Positions 1 through 6,905 of a DNA stretch of 22,355 bases are shown here, in pieces. Under the pieces are notes generated by a model. That model had not been told where the DNA came from and did not search any database. It worked only from the letters and a program-made list of their open reading frames with translations. The translations under genes were made by a program, and so were the position numbers. Origin of the DNA: JAWLCG01 sp041687295 (GTDB lineage Bacteria; Planctomycetota; Phycisphaerae; SM23-33; FEN-1343); contig JAWLCG010000032.1 of assembly GCA_041687295.1 (NCBI GenBank), forward strand, positions 1 through 22,355, given 5' to 3'. Positions within the stretch are counted from its first letter, which is position 1. Each line of letters begins with the position of its first letter.

Positions 1-381
1 CTCCAGCGGGGCAGGGGTCGCTTCTCGGGTGGGTGCGGAGACTGGGGCCGGTGGGGGCGCCGTGGTTCTGAGGGCGAGCCGCGGGGGGATCGCGACCGGC
101 GCCGTCTGTTGGTCCCACCACGGCGGCGGCTGCATGCCGGCCCGCTGCCAGCGGCGCCAGAAGGCCATCAGGGCCTCCTGCGTCTTGGTGAGGTCCTCGG
201 GCCGCAGGCGAGGGCCCCGGGCCGCCATGTCACCGGCGACGGCGTCGAGGTCGTCGAGGGTGCACAGCCCGACGGCTTCCAGGGCTGCCACGGCGGCCTG
301 CGGTACGGCCGGGTCGGAGAGGTCGGCTAAGGCGATCCGACGCCAGGGCGCAGCAGGGGTGCCTTCACTGGTCATCTGCAT
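1..381 (-). CDS. Helix-hairpin-helix-like small protein, 3' end beyond left edge
   Basis: An open minus-strand frame begins at ATG 381 (alternative ATG 375) and runs without a stop to the window edge, giving at least 127 residues. It overlaps the end of the preceding integrase-like frame (stop 367-365), so the two look translationally coupled. Residues about 20-75 contain LADLSDPAVPQ, then AALEAVGLCTLDDLDAV, and later LTKTQEALMAFWRRW. This pattern of short helices around a gly/leu turn resembles helix-hairpin-helix or RNA polymerase alpha-CTD-like domains. After residue 85 the sequence becomes Pro/Ala/Thr-rich. I do not recognise a specific function. Small proteins of this kind are often cargo of planctomycete prophage-like elements, which fits the broken tRNA and integrase tail next to it. 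The HhH assignment is by eye only. Confidence 0.6.
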   Translation of the reverse strand, partial: MQMTSEGTPAAPWRRIALADLSDPAVPQAAVAALEAVGLCTLDDLDAVAGDMAARGPRLRPEDLTKTQEALMAFWRRWQRAGMQPPPWWDQQTAPVAIPPRLALRTTAPPPAPVSAPTREATPAPLE

Positions 382-590
382 GAGAGGGCTCCTCAGTGGG
401 GGTAGGGGGGAGAAGGCCCGCGGCGTCGAGCACGGCCCGCCGGGCGGCCTCGTTCAGCAGTGGCCACGCCCGGACGAGCGCAGCGAGCTTAGGGTCGGTT
501 TCTGCAGGGGATTGGCAAAGACCTTGGCAAGCGCAGGAAGCGGGCCCGTCGCAAGTCTTTGGGGTTTCAGGAGGTTGGGGAGTTGGGGCC
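365..590 (-). pseudogene. C-terminal tail of a tyrosine integrase, cut off from its catalytic part at a tRNA junction
   Basis: About 75 codons read directly out of the tRNA-Arg fragment in an unbroken frame and stop at 367-365. The tail ends with KLAALVRAWPLLNEAARRAV followed by LDAAGLL. The pattern LxxVVxxWPxLPExxRxAIL is, from memory, a common end of planctomycete tyrosine integrases. There is no ATG inside this stretch; the only upstream ATG (775) would require translating the tRNA promoter and the tRNA itself, including the well-known spurious APVAQLDRAS peptide. No catalytic R-H-R-Y domain is present. The likely interpretation is that attP lies inside the integrase gene, so after integration the N-terminal catalytic part sits at the other end of the element, left of the window. 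The alternative is an unrelated short gene using a non-ATG start. Confidence 0.5.
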
Positions 591-634
591 TCGGTTCCGT
601 AGACCGACGCTCTATCCAATTGAGCTACGGGTGC
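591..634 (-). tRNA. tRNA-Arg(ACG), 5' part only; T-arm and 3' acceptor strand missing
   Basis: Reading the minus strand from 634: acceptor 5' strand GCACCCG, TA, D-stem GCTC/GAGC enclosing AATTGGATA, then anticodon stem TCGGT/ACCGA around the loop CTACGGA, giving anticodon ACG (arginine, CGN codons). The match is perfect up to tRNA position 43. After 590 there is no GTTCGAATC-like T-arm and no CGGGTGC to pair with the acceptor strand anywhere down to base 1. The gene is therefore broken just after its anticodon arm. A consensus-like promoter lies directly upstream, so this is the native locus end rather than a mobile copy. Breakage at the anticodon arm is typical of tyrosine integrase attachment sites. 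Confidence 0.85.
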
Positions 635-668
635 ACGTTGTCGGGGCGGGGCCGCGACAAGAAGTTCC

Positions 669-696
669 AGTTTACAGACTGAGACGGCCAAGTCAA
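669..696 (-). promoter_or_regulatory. Sigma70-type promoter of the tRNA-Arg fragment
   Basis: On the minus strand TTGACT (696-691) and TAAACT (674-669) are separated by 16 bp, about 35 nt ahead of the tRNA 5' base at 634. Because the tRNA is cut, this promoter now points into the integrase-like tail and the gene at the left edge. Confidence 0.65.
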
Positions 697-732
697 CGGT
701 CAGGTTCGCAAGTTTTCCGGTTCGTCGCGTGC

Positions 733-761
733 TTGCTCCCGGCGGGGTCGCTGGCGATAAT
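733..761 (+). promoter_or_regulatory. Sigma70-type promoter for the vWA operon
   Basis: TTGCTC (733-738) and GATAAT (756-761) have a 17-bp spacer, about 60 nt before the start at 821. It is divergent from the tRNA promoter. A small GAGCC/GGCTC hairpin (783-796) lies in the leader. Confidence 0.5.
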
Positions 762-820
762 GGGGGGCTGAACAACCCGAACGAGCCGACTGGCTCAGCC
801 GTTCACGTGGAGGTCTGCAC

Positions 821-2488
821 ATGTCCAGAATCGTGGTGGTTATCTGGCTGGCGGCGTTGATGACAGGGGCGGCCTGGGCCCAGCCGGCGGCCCCGGCGAG
901 CGTGGGCGAGGCCGTCGAGGCGTTGCAGGCCAGTCAGACCGCCCTGGAGCGGGGCGGTCTGCGGAACCAGGCCAACGAGTTGTCGGCCGTCGCCGAGGCG
1001 TTGGGCCAGGGCGGCGACACGGTCAGCCAGGCGCAGGTCGAGCGGCTGGCCGAGCTGCATGGCTCGTTCGCCAGGCTGATCACGATGTACTCGGGCGTGG
1101 GCAACACGGCCCGGGTGGAGCTGCTGGAGGCCCAGCAGGCGCAGATCGGGGCGGTGCTGGGTTATCTGCAGTCGGTGGCAGTGGCGCCGGCGCCGCGAGC
1201 GACGGTGGTCGGCGGCGGGCAGGGGGAGATGAACATCGAGCTGGCGTTGGTGAGCCCGGGCCAGTCGGCCCCGCAGCGGGCGGCCCGCCGGGCGCCGGCG
1301 CGTCGGCCCGCGCCCCAGGCCCAGGGCGACCCGATGGCGGGGGGGTTTGGCCCGCCGCCGATGACGGGCGACCCGATGGCCGGCGGCTACGCCCCGCCGA
1401 TGGTGCGGATGACCGGCCCGGGGGCGGGCAAGATCCTCAGCATCACCGTGGCCGAGGCGGGCGAGCAGTTCACGACGGTGGGCACCTTCTCGAACTTCCT
1501 GCGGAGCAGCGCCGGCCAGTTCGCCGGTTCGGCCATCGTCTTCCACGTCGAGCCCGACGTGCCCTGGCAGGACGTGCAGCAGGTGGTCCAGGCGGTCTAC
1601 ACCGCGCCGCTGCAGGGGCCGATGAGCTTCGCGGGGCTGGATCTGCGCCAGGTGGCACCGGCGGCGTCGGCGAGTCCGAGCGTTCCTGACGCCCCGGCCA
1701 TGCCGGCCGCGCCGGCGGAGAGTGTGAGCCCGCCGGCCGCCCCGGCCGCCGCGCCGACCGCCCCGGCTCCGGCGCCGGTCAATGAGTGGGAGACCCGGGA
1801 GGACCCGACGACCTGGACGGATGACCCGCCGGTGTCGGCTCCGATGCCCGGGGCCGGCGGCGGGATGGGCGCGCCTCCGGGCGGGCTGACCATGATGGGC
1901 ATGGCCCCGCTGTTCCCGCCGCAGCAGCTGCGCAAGACTGAGGACGGGCAGTTTCCCGCAGCCATGCCGGCCATGGTGCAGGGCGCCCAGCGGGTGCTGT
2001 TCGCCCTGGACATTCGCGGGCCGCACTTCGCGGACATGCGGGACCTGATCTACCGTCAGACGGGCCTGCTGGGCTCCAATGCCCAGTTTGCCATCATCAC
2101 CATCAACGCCGTAGGCCGGACCGAGGAGGTCATCGGCTGGACGCCGGCCGACCCGATGGGCCGACAGCGGGCTCTGCAGGCGCTCAAGCAGCAGTCCGGC
2201 GGCAACCGGGCGGGCCTGGTGAGCGTCATGGGCCTGGCGACGCGCTACCTGCCGCAGGCCGATGCGCTGGTGTTGGCCTTCGAGGGCGAGGACCTGCGTC
2301 AGGGCCCGGGCCTGGACCGTCTCGGCAAGGTCTTCCATGACCACGGGAAGCTTCGCAAGAGCTTCATCGTCATCGGCCCGGTGGACAGCACGCTGACGGC
2401 CATGCTCGACTACGTCAGCCAGAGCAGCAAGGGCGCCTGGACGCACCTGTCGGCCCAGCAGCTGGCCGACGTCGCCCGGGGGCAGTAG
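821..2488 (+). CDS. Secreted protein with ExbD-like and vWA-like regions
   Basis: 555 residues; the start at 821 is preceded by GGAGG at 7-nt spacing. Residues 1-21 form a Sec signal peptide ending AWA. Residues about 25-130 are helical and polar. A Pro/Gly region holds two DPMAGG repeats. Residues about 203-280 (GKILSITV to FAGLDLR, with VEPDVPWQDVQQVVQAV) resemble the periplasmic fold of ExbD/TolR. A Pro/Ala-rich linker (about 285-325) follows. The last 165 residues start with RVLFALDIRGPHFADMRD and look like a vWA fold whose MIDAS motif is degenerate (D397-I-R-G-P instead of DxSxS). It is the first gene of an operon with the membrane vWA protein 6 nt downstream, and probably works with it in the periplasm. 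Domain calls are by eye; the function is unknown. Confidence 0.75.
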   Translation: MSRIVVVIWLAALMTGAAWAQPAAPASVGEAVEALQASQTALERGGLRNQANELSAVAEALGQGGDTVSQAQVERLAELHGSFARLITMYSGVGNTARVELLEAQQAQIGAVLGYLQSVAVAPAPRATVVGGGQGEMNIELALVSPGQSAPQRAARRAPARRPAPQAQGDPMAGGFGPPPMTGDPMAGGYAPPMVRMTGPGAGKILSITVAEAGEQFTTVGTFSNFLRSSAGQFAGSAIVFHVEPDVPWQDVQQVVQAVYTAPLQGPMSFAGLDLRQVAPAASASPSVPDAPAMPAAPAESVSPPAAPAAAPTAPAPAPVNEWETREDPTTWTDDPPVSAPMPGAGGGMGAPPGGLTMMGMAPLFPPQQLRKTEDGQFPAAMPAMVQGAQRVLFALDIRGPHFADMRDLIYRQTGLLGSNAQFAIITINAVGRTEEVIGWTPADPMGRQRALQALKQQSGGNRAGLVSVMGLATRYLPQADALVLAFEGEDLRQGPGLDRLGKVFHDHGKLRKSFIVIGPVDSTLTAMLDYVSQSSKGAWTHLSAQQLADVARGQ

Positions 2489-2494
2489 GACCCC

Positions 2495-4894
2495 ATGATC
2501 GACTGGGCCTGGCCACACCTGTGGGGGCTGGCGCCGCTGGCGCTGGCCCCCCTTGTTTTGGGGCTCTGGTCGGCCCGGCGAGGCCGACGGGTGCCGGCGG
2601 CGGCCATTGCACTGGAGTGCCTGGCCCTGCTGGGGCTGGTAGCGGGCCTGGCCGGCCCGGCCGTGCGCTGGGGCGGGGGCGGGCCGGTGGCGGTGTTTCG
2701 CGATGTCTCGGGCAGCCTGGGCTCGGCCCCGGCCGAACTGCCCTGGCCCGAGGGTCGGGCCCGGCGGGAGTATGTCTTCGCCGACGGCGTGGCCCCTGCG
2801 GGCCTGGCCGTGTCGACCGATCGCACGAGGCTTGGGCCGGTGCTGGCCCTGCTGGCCGAGGCGCCCGAGCCGTGGGCCGGGGCGGTCATCGTGACTGATG
2901 GGCGGTTCGCCGACGCCCCCTGGCCAGGGGCCGAGCGGTTGGCGGGCGGCCTGCCGGTGCTGTGGGTGCCCCAGGGTCTGGACGCGCCGGACGCCCGGCT
3001 GGTCGGTCTGGACGTGGAGCCCGACGGGGCGGGGGGGCTGGAGGTGACGGCGACCGTGGCGGCCAATCGGGCGATGGACGCCCGCCTGGTGATTCGTCGG
3101 CAGGGCCGGGCCGAGCCGCTGTTGAGCCGGAGGCTGGCGCTGAAGCCCGGGTCGCCGGCGGAGGTCCGCGTGGGCGATACGCCGGCCGATGCGGGCTCGG
3201 CTCTGTACGAGGCCCGGCTGACCGACGCAGACGCCCTGGCGGCCAACAATCGCCTGGTGGCCCTGGCGCCGGCCCAGAGGCCCCGGCTGCTGTGGGCGTC
3301 TGGGCCGGACGGACCTGTGGGGCCCCCGCTGGGCCCGACGTGGCAGGTCGAACGGATCGCTCCAGACCAGTTGTCGGCGATGGCCGAGACGTTGCTGGGC
3401 TACTCGGCCGTGGTCGTGGTGGCGAGGCCCGATCAGCCGCTCTCGTCGCCGCAGCGGCAGGCGCTGGCGGCCTACGTGCGGAGCGGCGGGGGGCTGGTGT
3501 GGGTCGGGCCGCCGGTGCAGGCGGGCGATGCCCTGGCGGCGGTGCTGCCGCTGGCGGAGCCCAATCGTCTGCGTCGGCCGTTGGACGTGCGGGTGCTGCT
3601 GGACGCCTCAGGCTCGATGGGCGAGCCGGGCGAGGCCGGGGCGGCCCGCTTCGACCGCGCCCGCCAGGCGGTGCTCACGCTGGCCCGGCGGCACCTGAGC
3701 GACTCGGACCGCCTGGCCGTGTGGACCTTCGACGTCGTGCCAACGCTTCGCCACGCCGGCTCGGCCGGGACGGAGGCGGCGGGGGCCCTGCAGGCGGCGC
3801 TGGCGGACGTCTGGCCGGCAGGCGGCACGGCCCTGGGCCCGGCACTGGGGGCGGCGCTGGACCCGCCCGTCGCCGAGGGGGCCCAGGGGCTGCTGATCGT
3901 CGTGAGCGACCTGCGGACCGAACCGTTCGACCCGTCCGTCTTCACGGCCCGCCTGCGGGAGAGGGGCCTGCAGCTGGCCGTCGCCGCCACCGGCCCGACC
4001 GATGCCGACGCGCCCCTGGCCCGGCTGGTCGAGGCCGTCGACGGGCCCTTCGTCCACAGCGACGACCTGGCCGGCCTGGCCGAGTGGTTCGGGCGGTTCG
4101 TCCGCCGGGCCCGTGGCGAGGGGCTCATCCATCGCCCTGTCGCCGTTGTGCCGGCCGAGGGGGTGGAGCTACCCGGGCCCCTGCCAGTGGCCGAGGCGTG
4201 GTACGACGCGGTGTCGGCTGGCGGCGCCGAGGTGCGGGCCGAGGTGGGCAACGGCTCGGCCCTGCTGGCTCGGCGGCGCGTCGGGGCGGGGCGGACGGTG
4301 GGCCTGGCCCTGCCGTTGGCGGGGGGGCTCAACGAACAGTGGCGGGCGTCGCCGTCGGCGGGCGAGCTGCTGGCCGGGGCCGTGCGGTGGGTCCGCGTGG
4401 CCGGGCAGGACCCCCGGGTGTCGGGCGAGCTGGATGCGTCGGACGACCCGCCCACGCTGAGCGTGCGGGCCCAGCGCGACGGCGAGCCGTGGAACGGCCT
4501 GGACCTGCGGGCCCAGTGGTCCACCCCCGACGGCCTGGCCGGTCAGGCCCCGCTGCCGGCCGTTGGCCCGGGGCGGTACGAGGCCCCGCTGCCCCTGCCC
4601 GCCCACGCGCCGGCCCGGCTGCGGGTGCTGTCGGTGGACGGCACGGTCCTGTGGCAGCGGACGCTGACCGGCGGCTACCCGGGCGAGTACGCCCGCATCG
4701 GCGTCGACGCCGTTGCCCTGGCTGCCCTGGCCGAGCGGACCGGCGGGCGCGTCGTCGAGCCCGACGAGTTGCCCGCCGCCCTGGCTGCCCTGGCCGCCCC
4801 GACCCGCCGCGACCTGTCGGCCGGGCTGCTGCTGTCGGCCCTGGCCCTGATGCTGATCGACTGGCTCTGGACCCGCCCCATCCTGGCCCGCTGA
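2495..4894 (+). CDS. Membrane-anchored vWA domain protein (BatA-like N-terminus)
   Basis: 799 residues. The start follows a GTAGGA ribosome-binding site that overlaps the stop of the preceding gene, so the pair is co-translated. Two N-terminal hydrophobic segments (about 5-25 and 35-56) resemble the aerotolerance-regulator (BatA) N-terminal type, with the rest mainly outside the membrane. Residues about 265-350 (RPRLLWASG to SGGGLVWVGPP) look like a class I glutamine amidotransferase-like fold. A proper vWA domain occupies about 363-545 with an intact MIDAS: D370-A-S-G-S374, the conserved Thr near 444 in GGTAL, and D472 in VVSDLRTEP. A C-terminal segment (LSAGLLLSALALMLIDW) re-enters the membrane. 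Such proteins often accompany MoxR-ATPase/vWA systems, but no MoxR gene is in the window. Probably an envelope complex with the upstream protein. Confidence 0.85.
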   Translation: MIDWAWPHLWGLAPLALAPLVLGLWSARRGRRVPAAAIALECLALLGLVAGLAGPAVRWGGGGPVAVFRDVSGSLGSAPAELPWPEGRARREYVFADGVAPAGLAVSTDRTRLGPVLALLAEAPEPWAGAVIVTDGRFADAPWPGAERLAGGLPVLWVPQGLDAPDARLVGLDVEPDGAGGLEVTATVAANRAMDARLVIRRQGRAEPLLSRRLALKPGSPAEVRVGDTPADAGSALYEARLTDADALAANNRLVALAPAQRPRLLWASGPDGPVGPPLGPTWQVERIAPDQLSAMAETLLGYSAVVVVARPDQPLSSPQRQALAAYVRSGGGLVWVGPPVQAGDALAAVLPLAEPNRLRRPLDVRVLLDASGSMGEPGEAGAARFDRARQAVLTLARRHLSDSDRLAVWTFDVVPTLRHAGSAGTEAAGALQAALADVWPAGGTALGPALGAALDPPVAEGAQGLLIVVSDLRTEPFDPSVFTARLRERGLQLAVAATGPTDADAPLARLVEAVDGPFVHSDDLAGLAEWFGRFVRRARGEGLIHRPVAVVPAEGVELPGPLPVAEAWYDAVSAGGAEVRAEVGNGSALLARRRVGAGRTVGLALPLAGGLNEQWRASPSAGELLAGAVRWVRVAGQDPRVSGELDASDDPPTLSVRAQRDGEPWNGLDLRAQWSTPDGLAGQAPLPAVGPGRYEAPLPLPAHAPARLRVLSVDGTVLWQRTLTGGYPGEYARIGVDAVALAALAERTGGRVVEPDELPAALAALAAPTRRDLSAGLLLSALALMLIDWLWTRPILAR

Positions 4895-5248
4895 GCGAGC
4901 GGGCCCTACCGGACGGGCGAGACGGTCGCTCCACTGCGGGCACTGGGCCAGGGGCAGGTTTCGCATCCGCCACTGGGGCTCGTCCGGCCAGCGGGCGAGG
5001 GGGTACCCGGCCCGACCTAAACAATTTGAGTCCTAAGGCGGCGCGGGGCGGACGGTCGGCGTGAGAGTAGGACCTTGCTGTGGGAGCTCCAGGACCCCTC
5101 CGCGTCTTCGCCCACTGCGCCTGACGACCCCCACGGATTGCATCCGTGGGCTTGGAGAAAGGGGGCGCAGAGAGGACCGCGGTCCGGCTCCGGCCAGGCG
5201 CCCGGGGGCGGGGAAATCAAAAATCTGCGATCAAAGATCAAAAAACGA
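4895..5248. other. Intergenic region between convergent genes
   Basis: 354 nt without a convincing gene. It contains one copy of a 30-bp hairpin repeat (5130-5159), a perfect GGACCGCGGTCC palindrome (5174-5185), and an unusually A/T-rich patch (5214-5250) made of repeated atcaaa-like words next to the stop of the oxidoreductase gene. No clear terminator hairpin plus T-tract was found on either strand. Confidence 0.6.
5130..5159 (+). repeat. 30-bp dispersed hairpin repeat, copy 1
   Basis: CCCACGGAT-TGC-ATCCGTGGG is a perfect 9-bp stem with a 3-nt loop, followed by CTTGGAGAA. The reverse complement of 21651-21680 matches it at 29 of 30 positions; the single difference is in the hairpin loop. 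Confidence 0.85.
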
Positions 5249-6595
5249 TCAGAGCTTCACGCCCATCTCGGCCAGGCGGGCCTGGATGCGGGCGGGGTCG
5301 AGCTGGCGGGGGCGGGTGTCGCTCTGGGCGCACAGGGCCGCGGCGACGCCGGCGGCCTGGCCCAGGGCGATCATGTTGCCCATGCTCTTGCCGCCGTAGT
5401 GGCCCAGCATGGTCGCCGAGCTGCACCGCCCGGCCACGAGCAGGCCCTCGACCTCGCGGGGCAGCAGCGAGCGGTAGGGGAACTTCGCCCCCTGGCGGAT
5501 GGCCGTGTAGGGCCGTTGGCTGCCGACCGGATCGCTGCCGCCGTACTTGCTGGCGACCGCGTCGGGGAAGTCCGTGCCCTCCATGACGTCCTCGTTGCTG
5601 AACTGGTACTCGCCGACGAGCCGGCGGGTGTCGCGGGCCATCGCGAAGCCGCCCGTGCGCATCAGGTGGACGTTCTCCAGGCCGGGCAGCTTGCGCTTGC
5701 GGGCGAAGCGGACGAACTCCAGGGCCTGGTCCAGGGCCATCTTCTCCATCAGCGTCAGCGTTTCGCTGCGCGAGCAGTCCAGGCGCATCTCGAGGCTCGT
5801 GCCGCTGTTGACCGAGATCACCCCGGGGATCGTCGTGCGGTTCAGGCCCATCCAGCCGGGCAGGTCCCAGCCCTTTGTGCGGTAGTCGGCCAGCAGGGCG
5901 TTGAAGGCCTTGTACTGGTGGCGGTCGAGCTCGACGCCCTGCTCGAGCCAGGCGTAGAGGCGGTCGGTGTCGACGTTGCAGATGGCCCAGCCGACCGTCA
6001 CGGGCGGGCGCCAGCCGGTGTCGGGGTCGCCCTGGTCCTCCATCGCGCAGCCGGCGAGGTGGGCGACGTCGCCGTCGCCGGTGGCGTCGATGATGGCCTT
6101 GCCGCGGAAGGTCACCCGCCCCTCCTTGGCGGCGACCACCACGCCGGTGAGCCGGTCGCCCTGCATCTCGACGTCGACGACGGGGCTGTAGAGCTGGTAG
6201 TCCACGCCGTGTTGCTCGAAGAGGTCGAACAGGACCTTCTTGAGGTACTCGGGGTGGACGTTGAGGTTGCCCCCGCTGCCCGGGGCGTCGGGCTTGCGGG
6301 TGCCGGGGACCGAGGCGTCAGGGCCCCAGCGGCGGATGGCGTCGATGAGGATCGTGTGCACGCCGCCGCGGTCGGTCTCGGCGTTGTCCTTGAACAGGAA
6401 GTTGATCTCCATCCACATGGCCGCGGTGGCCGTGCCGCCGAACTGGCTGCGGGCCTCGAGGATCAGCGTGCGCCCGCCGGTGAGCGCCGCCGCCAGGGCC
6501 GCCCCGATCGCGGCCGGGCCACCCCCGGCCACGATCACGTCGTAGGTCATCTCAGGCTTGGCACAGCGGGGGTAAAGCTCTTCGCGGGCGGGCAT
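5249..6595 (-). CDS. FAD-dependent oxidoreductase (FAD_oxidored family)
   Basis: 448 residues from ATG 6595, chosen because AGGAG lies 8 nt upstream; an earlier in-frame ATG at 6640 lacks such a site. The N-terminus carries the dinucleotide-binding fold YDVIVAGGGPAAIGAALAA (GGGP at residues 24-27), with the acidic end of the second strand at LILEARSQFGG. The central IIDATGDGDVA motif and the C-terminal GLLVAGRCSSATMLGHYGG and MGNMIALGQAAGVAAAL motifs are typical of the FAD-dependent oxidoreductase family PF12831. No signal peptide or TM segment is visible, so it is probably cytoplasmic. The substrate cannot be deduced. It stands alone, convergent with the vWA operon and divergent from the formyltransferase fusion, with its own promoter at 6681-6709. 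Confidence 0.9.
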   Translation of the reverse strand: MPAREELYPRCAKPEMTYDVIVAGGGPAAIGAALAAALTGGRTLILEARSQFGGTATAAMWMEINFLFKDNAETDRGGVHTILIDAIRRWGPDASVPGTRKPDAPGSGGNLNVHPEYLKKVLFDLFEQHGVDYQLYSPVVDVEMQGDRLTGVVVAAKEGRVTFRGKAIIDATGDGDVAHLAGCAMEDQGDPDTGWRPPVTVGWAICNVDTDRLYAWLEQGVELDRHQYKAFNALLADYRTKGWDLPGWMGLNRTTIPGVISVNSGTSLEMRLDCSRSETLTLMEKMALDQALEFVRFARKRKLPGLENVHLMRTGGFAMARDTRRLVGEYQFSNEDVMEGTDFPDAVASKYGGSDPVGSQRPYTAIRQGAKFPYRSLLPREVEGLLVAGRCSSATMLGHYGGKSMGNMIALGQAAGVAAALCAQSDTRPRQLDPARIQARLAEMGVKL

Positions 6596-6905
6596 GGCGC
6601 TGTCTCCTGTAGAAGCATCCCAGGCTGGGCTCTGCCTCAACCGGCAGAGATCTCACGAGGAGCCCGGGGTGCACCGCTCCAGTGTAGACATCGGGCGGGG
6701 GTCTGTCACGTCCGTAGCGGCACATGGCTGAGGCGAACGCCTTAGGTCCTACCATTCCGGGCCGGTGGCGAGGGGGGAAACTGTGGCCGGACCCTGGGAG
6801 TTTGCCGATAGAGAGTGGGGCGGCGGGACTGGCGACGGCTGCGTCGTTCGGCCCAGGCAGGCCGGGCCGCCGCTTTCCGCTGAGCCTTCTCTGACGAGGT
6901 GAACG
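6596..6905. other. Divergent intergenic region
   Basis: 310 nt between the minus-strand oxidoreductase and the plus-strand formyltransferase/deacetylase gene. It holds the oxidoreductase promoter and an ~80-nt leader. On the plus strand only the ribosome-binding site of the next gene (GAGGTGA just before ATG 6906) is clear; I see no convincing -35/-10 pair for it. Confidence 0.5.
6681..6709 (-). promoter_or_regulatory. Probable promoter of the FAD oxidoreductase gene
   Basis: On the minus strand GTGACA (6709-6704) and TACACT (6686-6681) are separated by exactly 17 bp, about 85 nt ahead of the ATG at 6595. Confidence 0.5.

Noticed and set aside
365..775. A 136-residue minus-strand protein starting at 775
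   Set aside because: Its N-terminal half is the translation of the tRNA promoter and the tRNA-Arg stub, giving the well-known spurious APVAQLDRAS peptide. Only the part after the tRNA is kept, as an integrase-tail fragment.
803..2518. Long minus-strand open frame opposite the secreted vWA-like gene
   Set aside because: Arg/His/Pro-rich shadow caused by GC-rich codon use; the plus strand has a signal peptide, ribosome site and operon partner.
5075..6745. 556-residue plus-strand open frame opposite the FAD oxidoreductase
   Set aside because: The minus strand has clear FAD-binding motifs; the plus-strand peptide is low-complexity Ala/Val/Gly/His without any domain.
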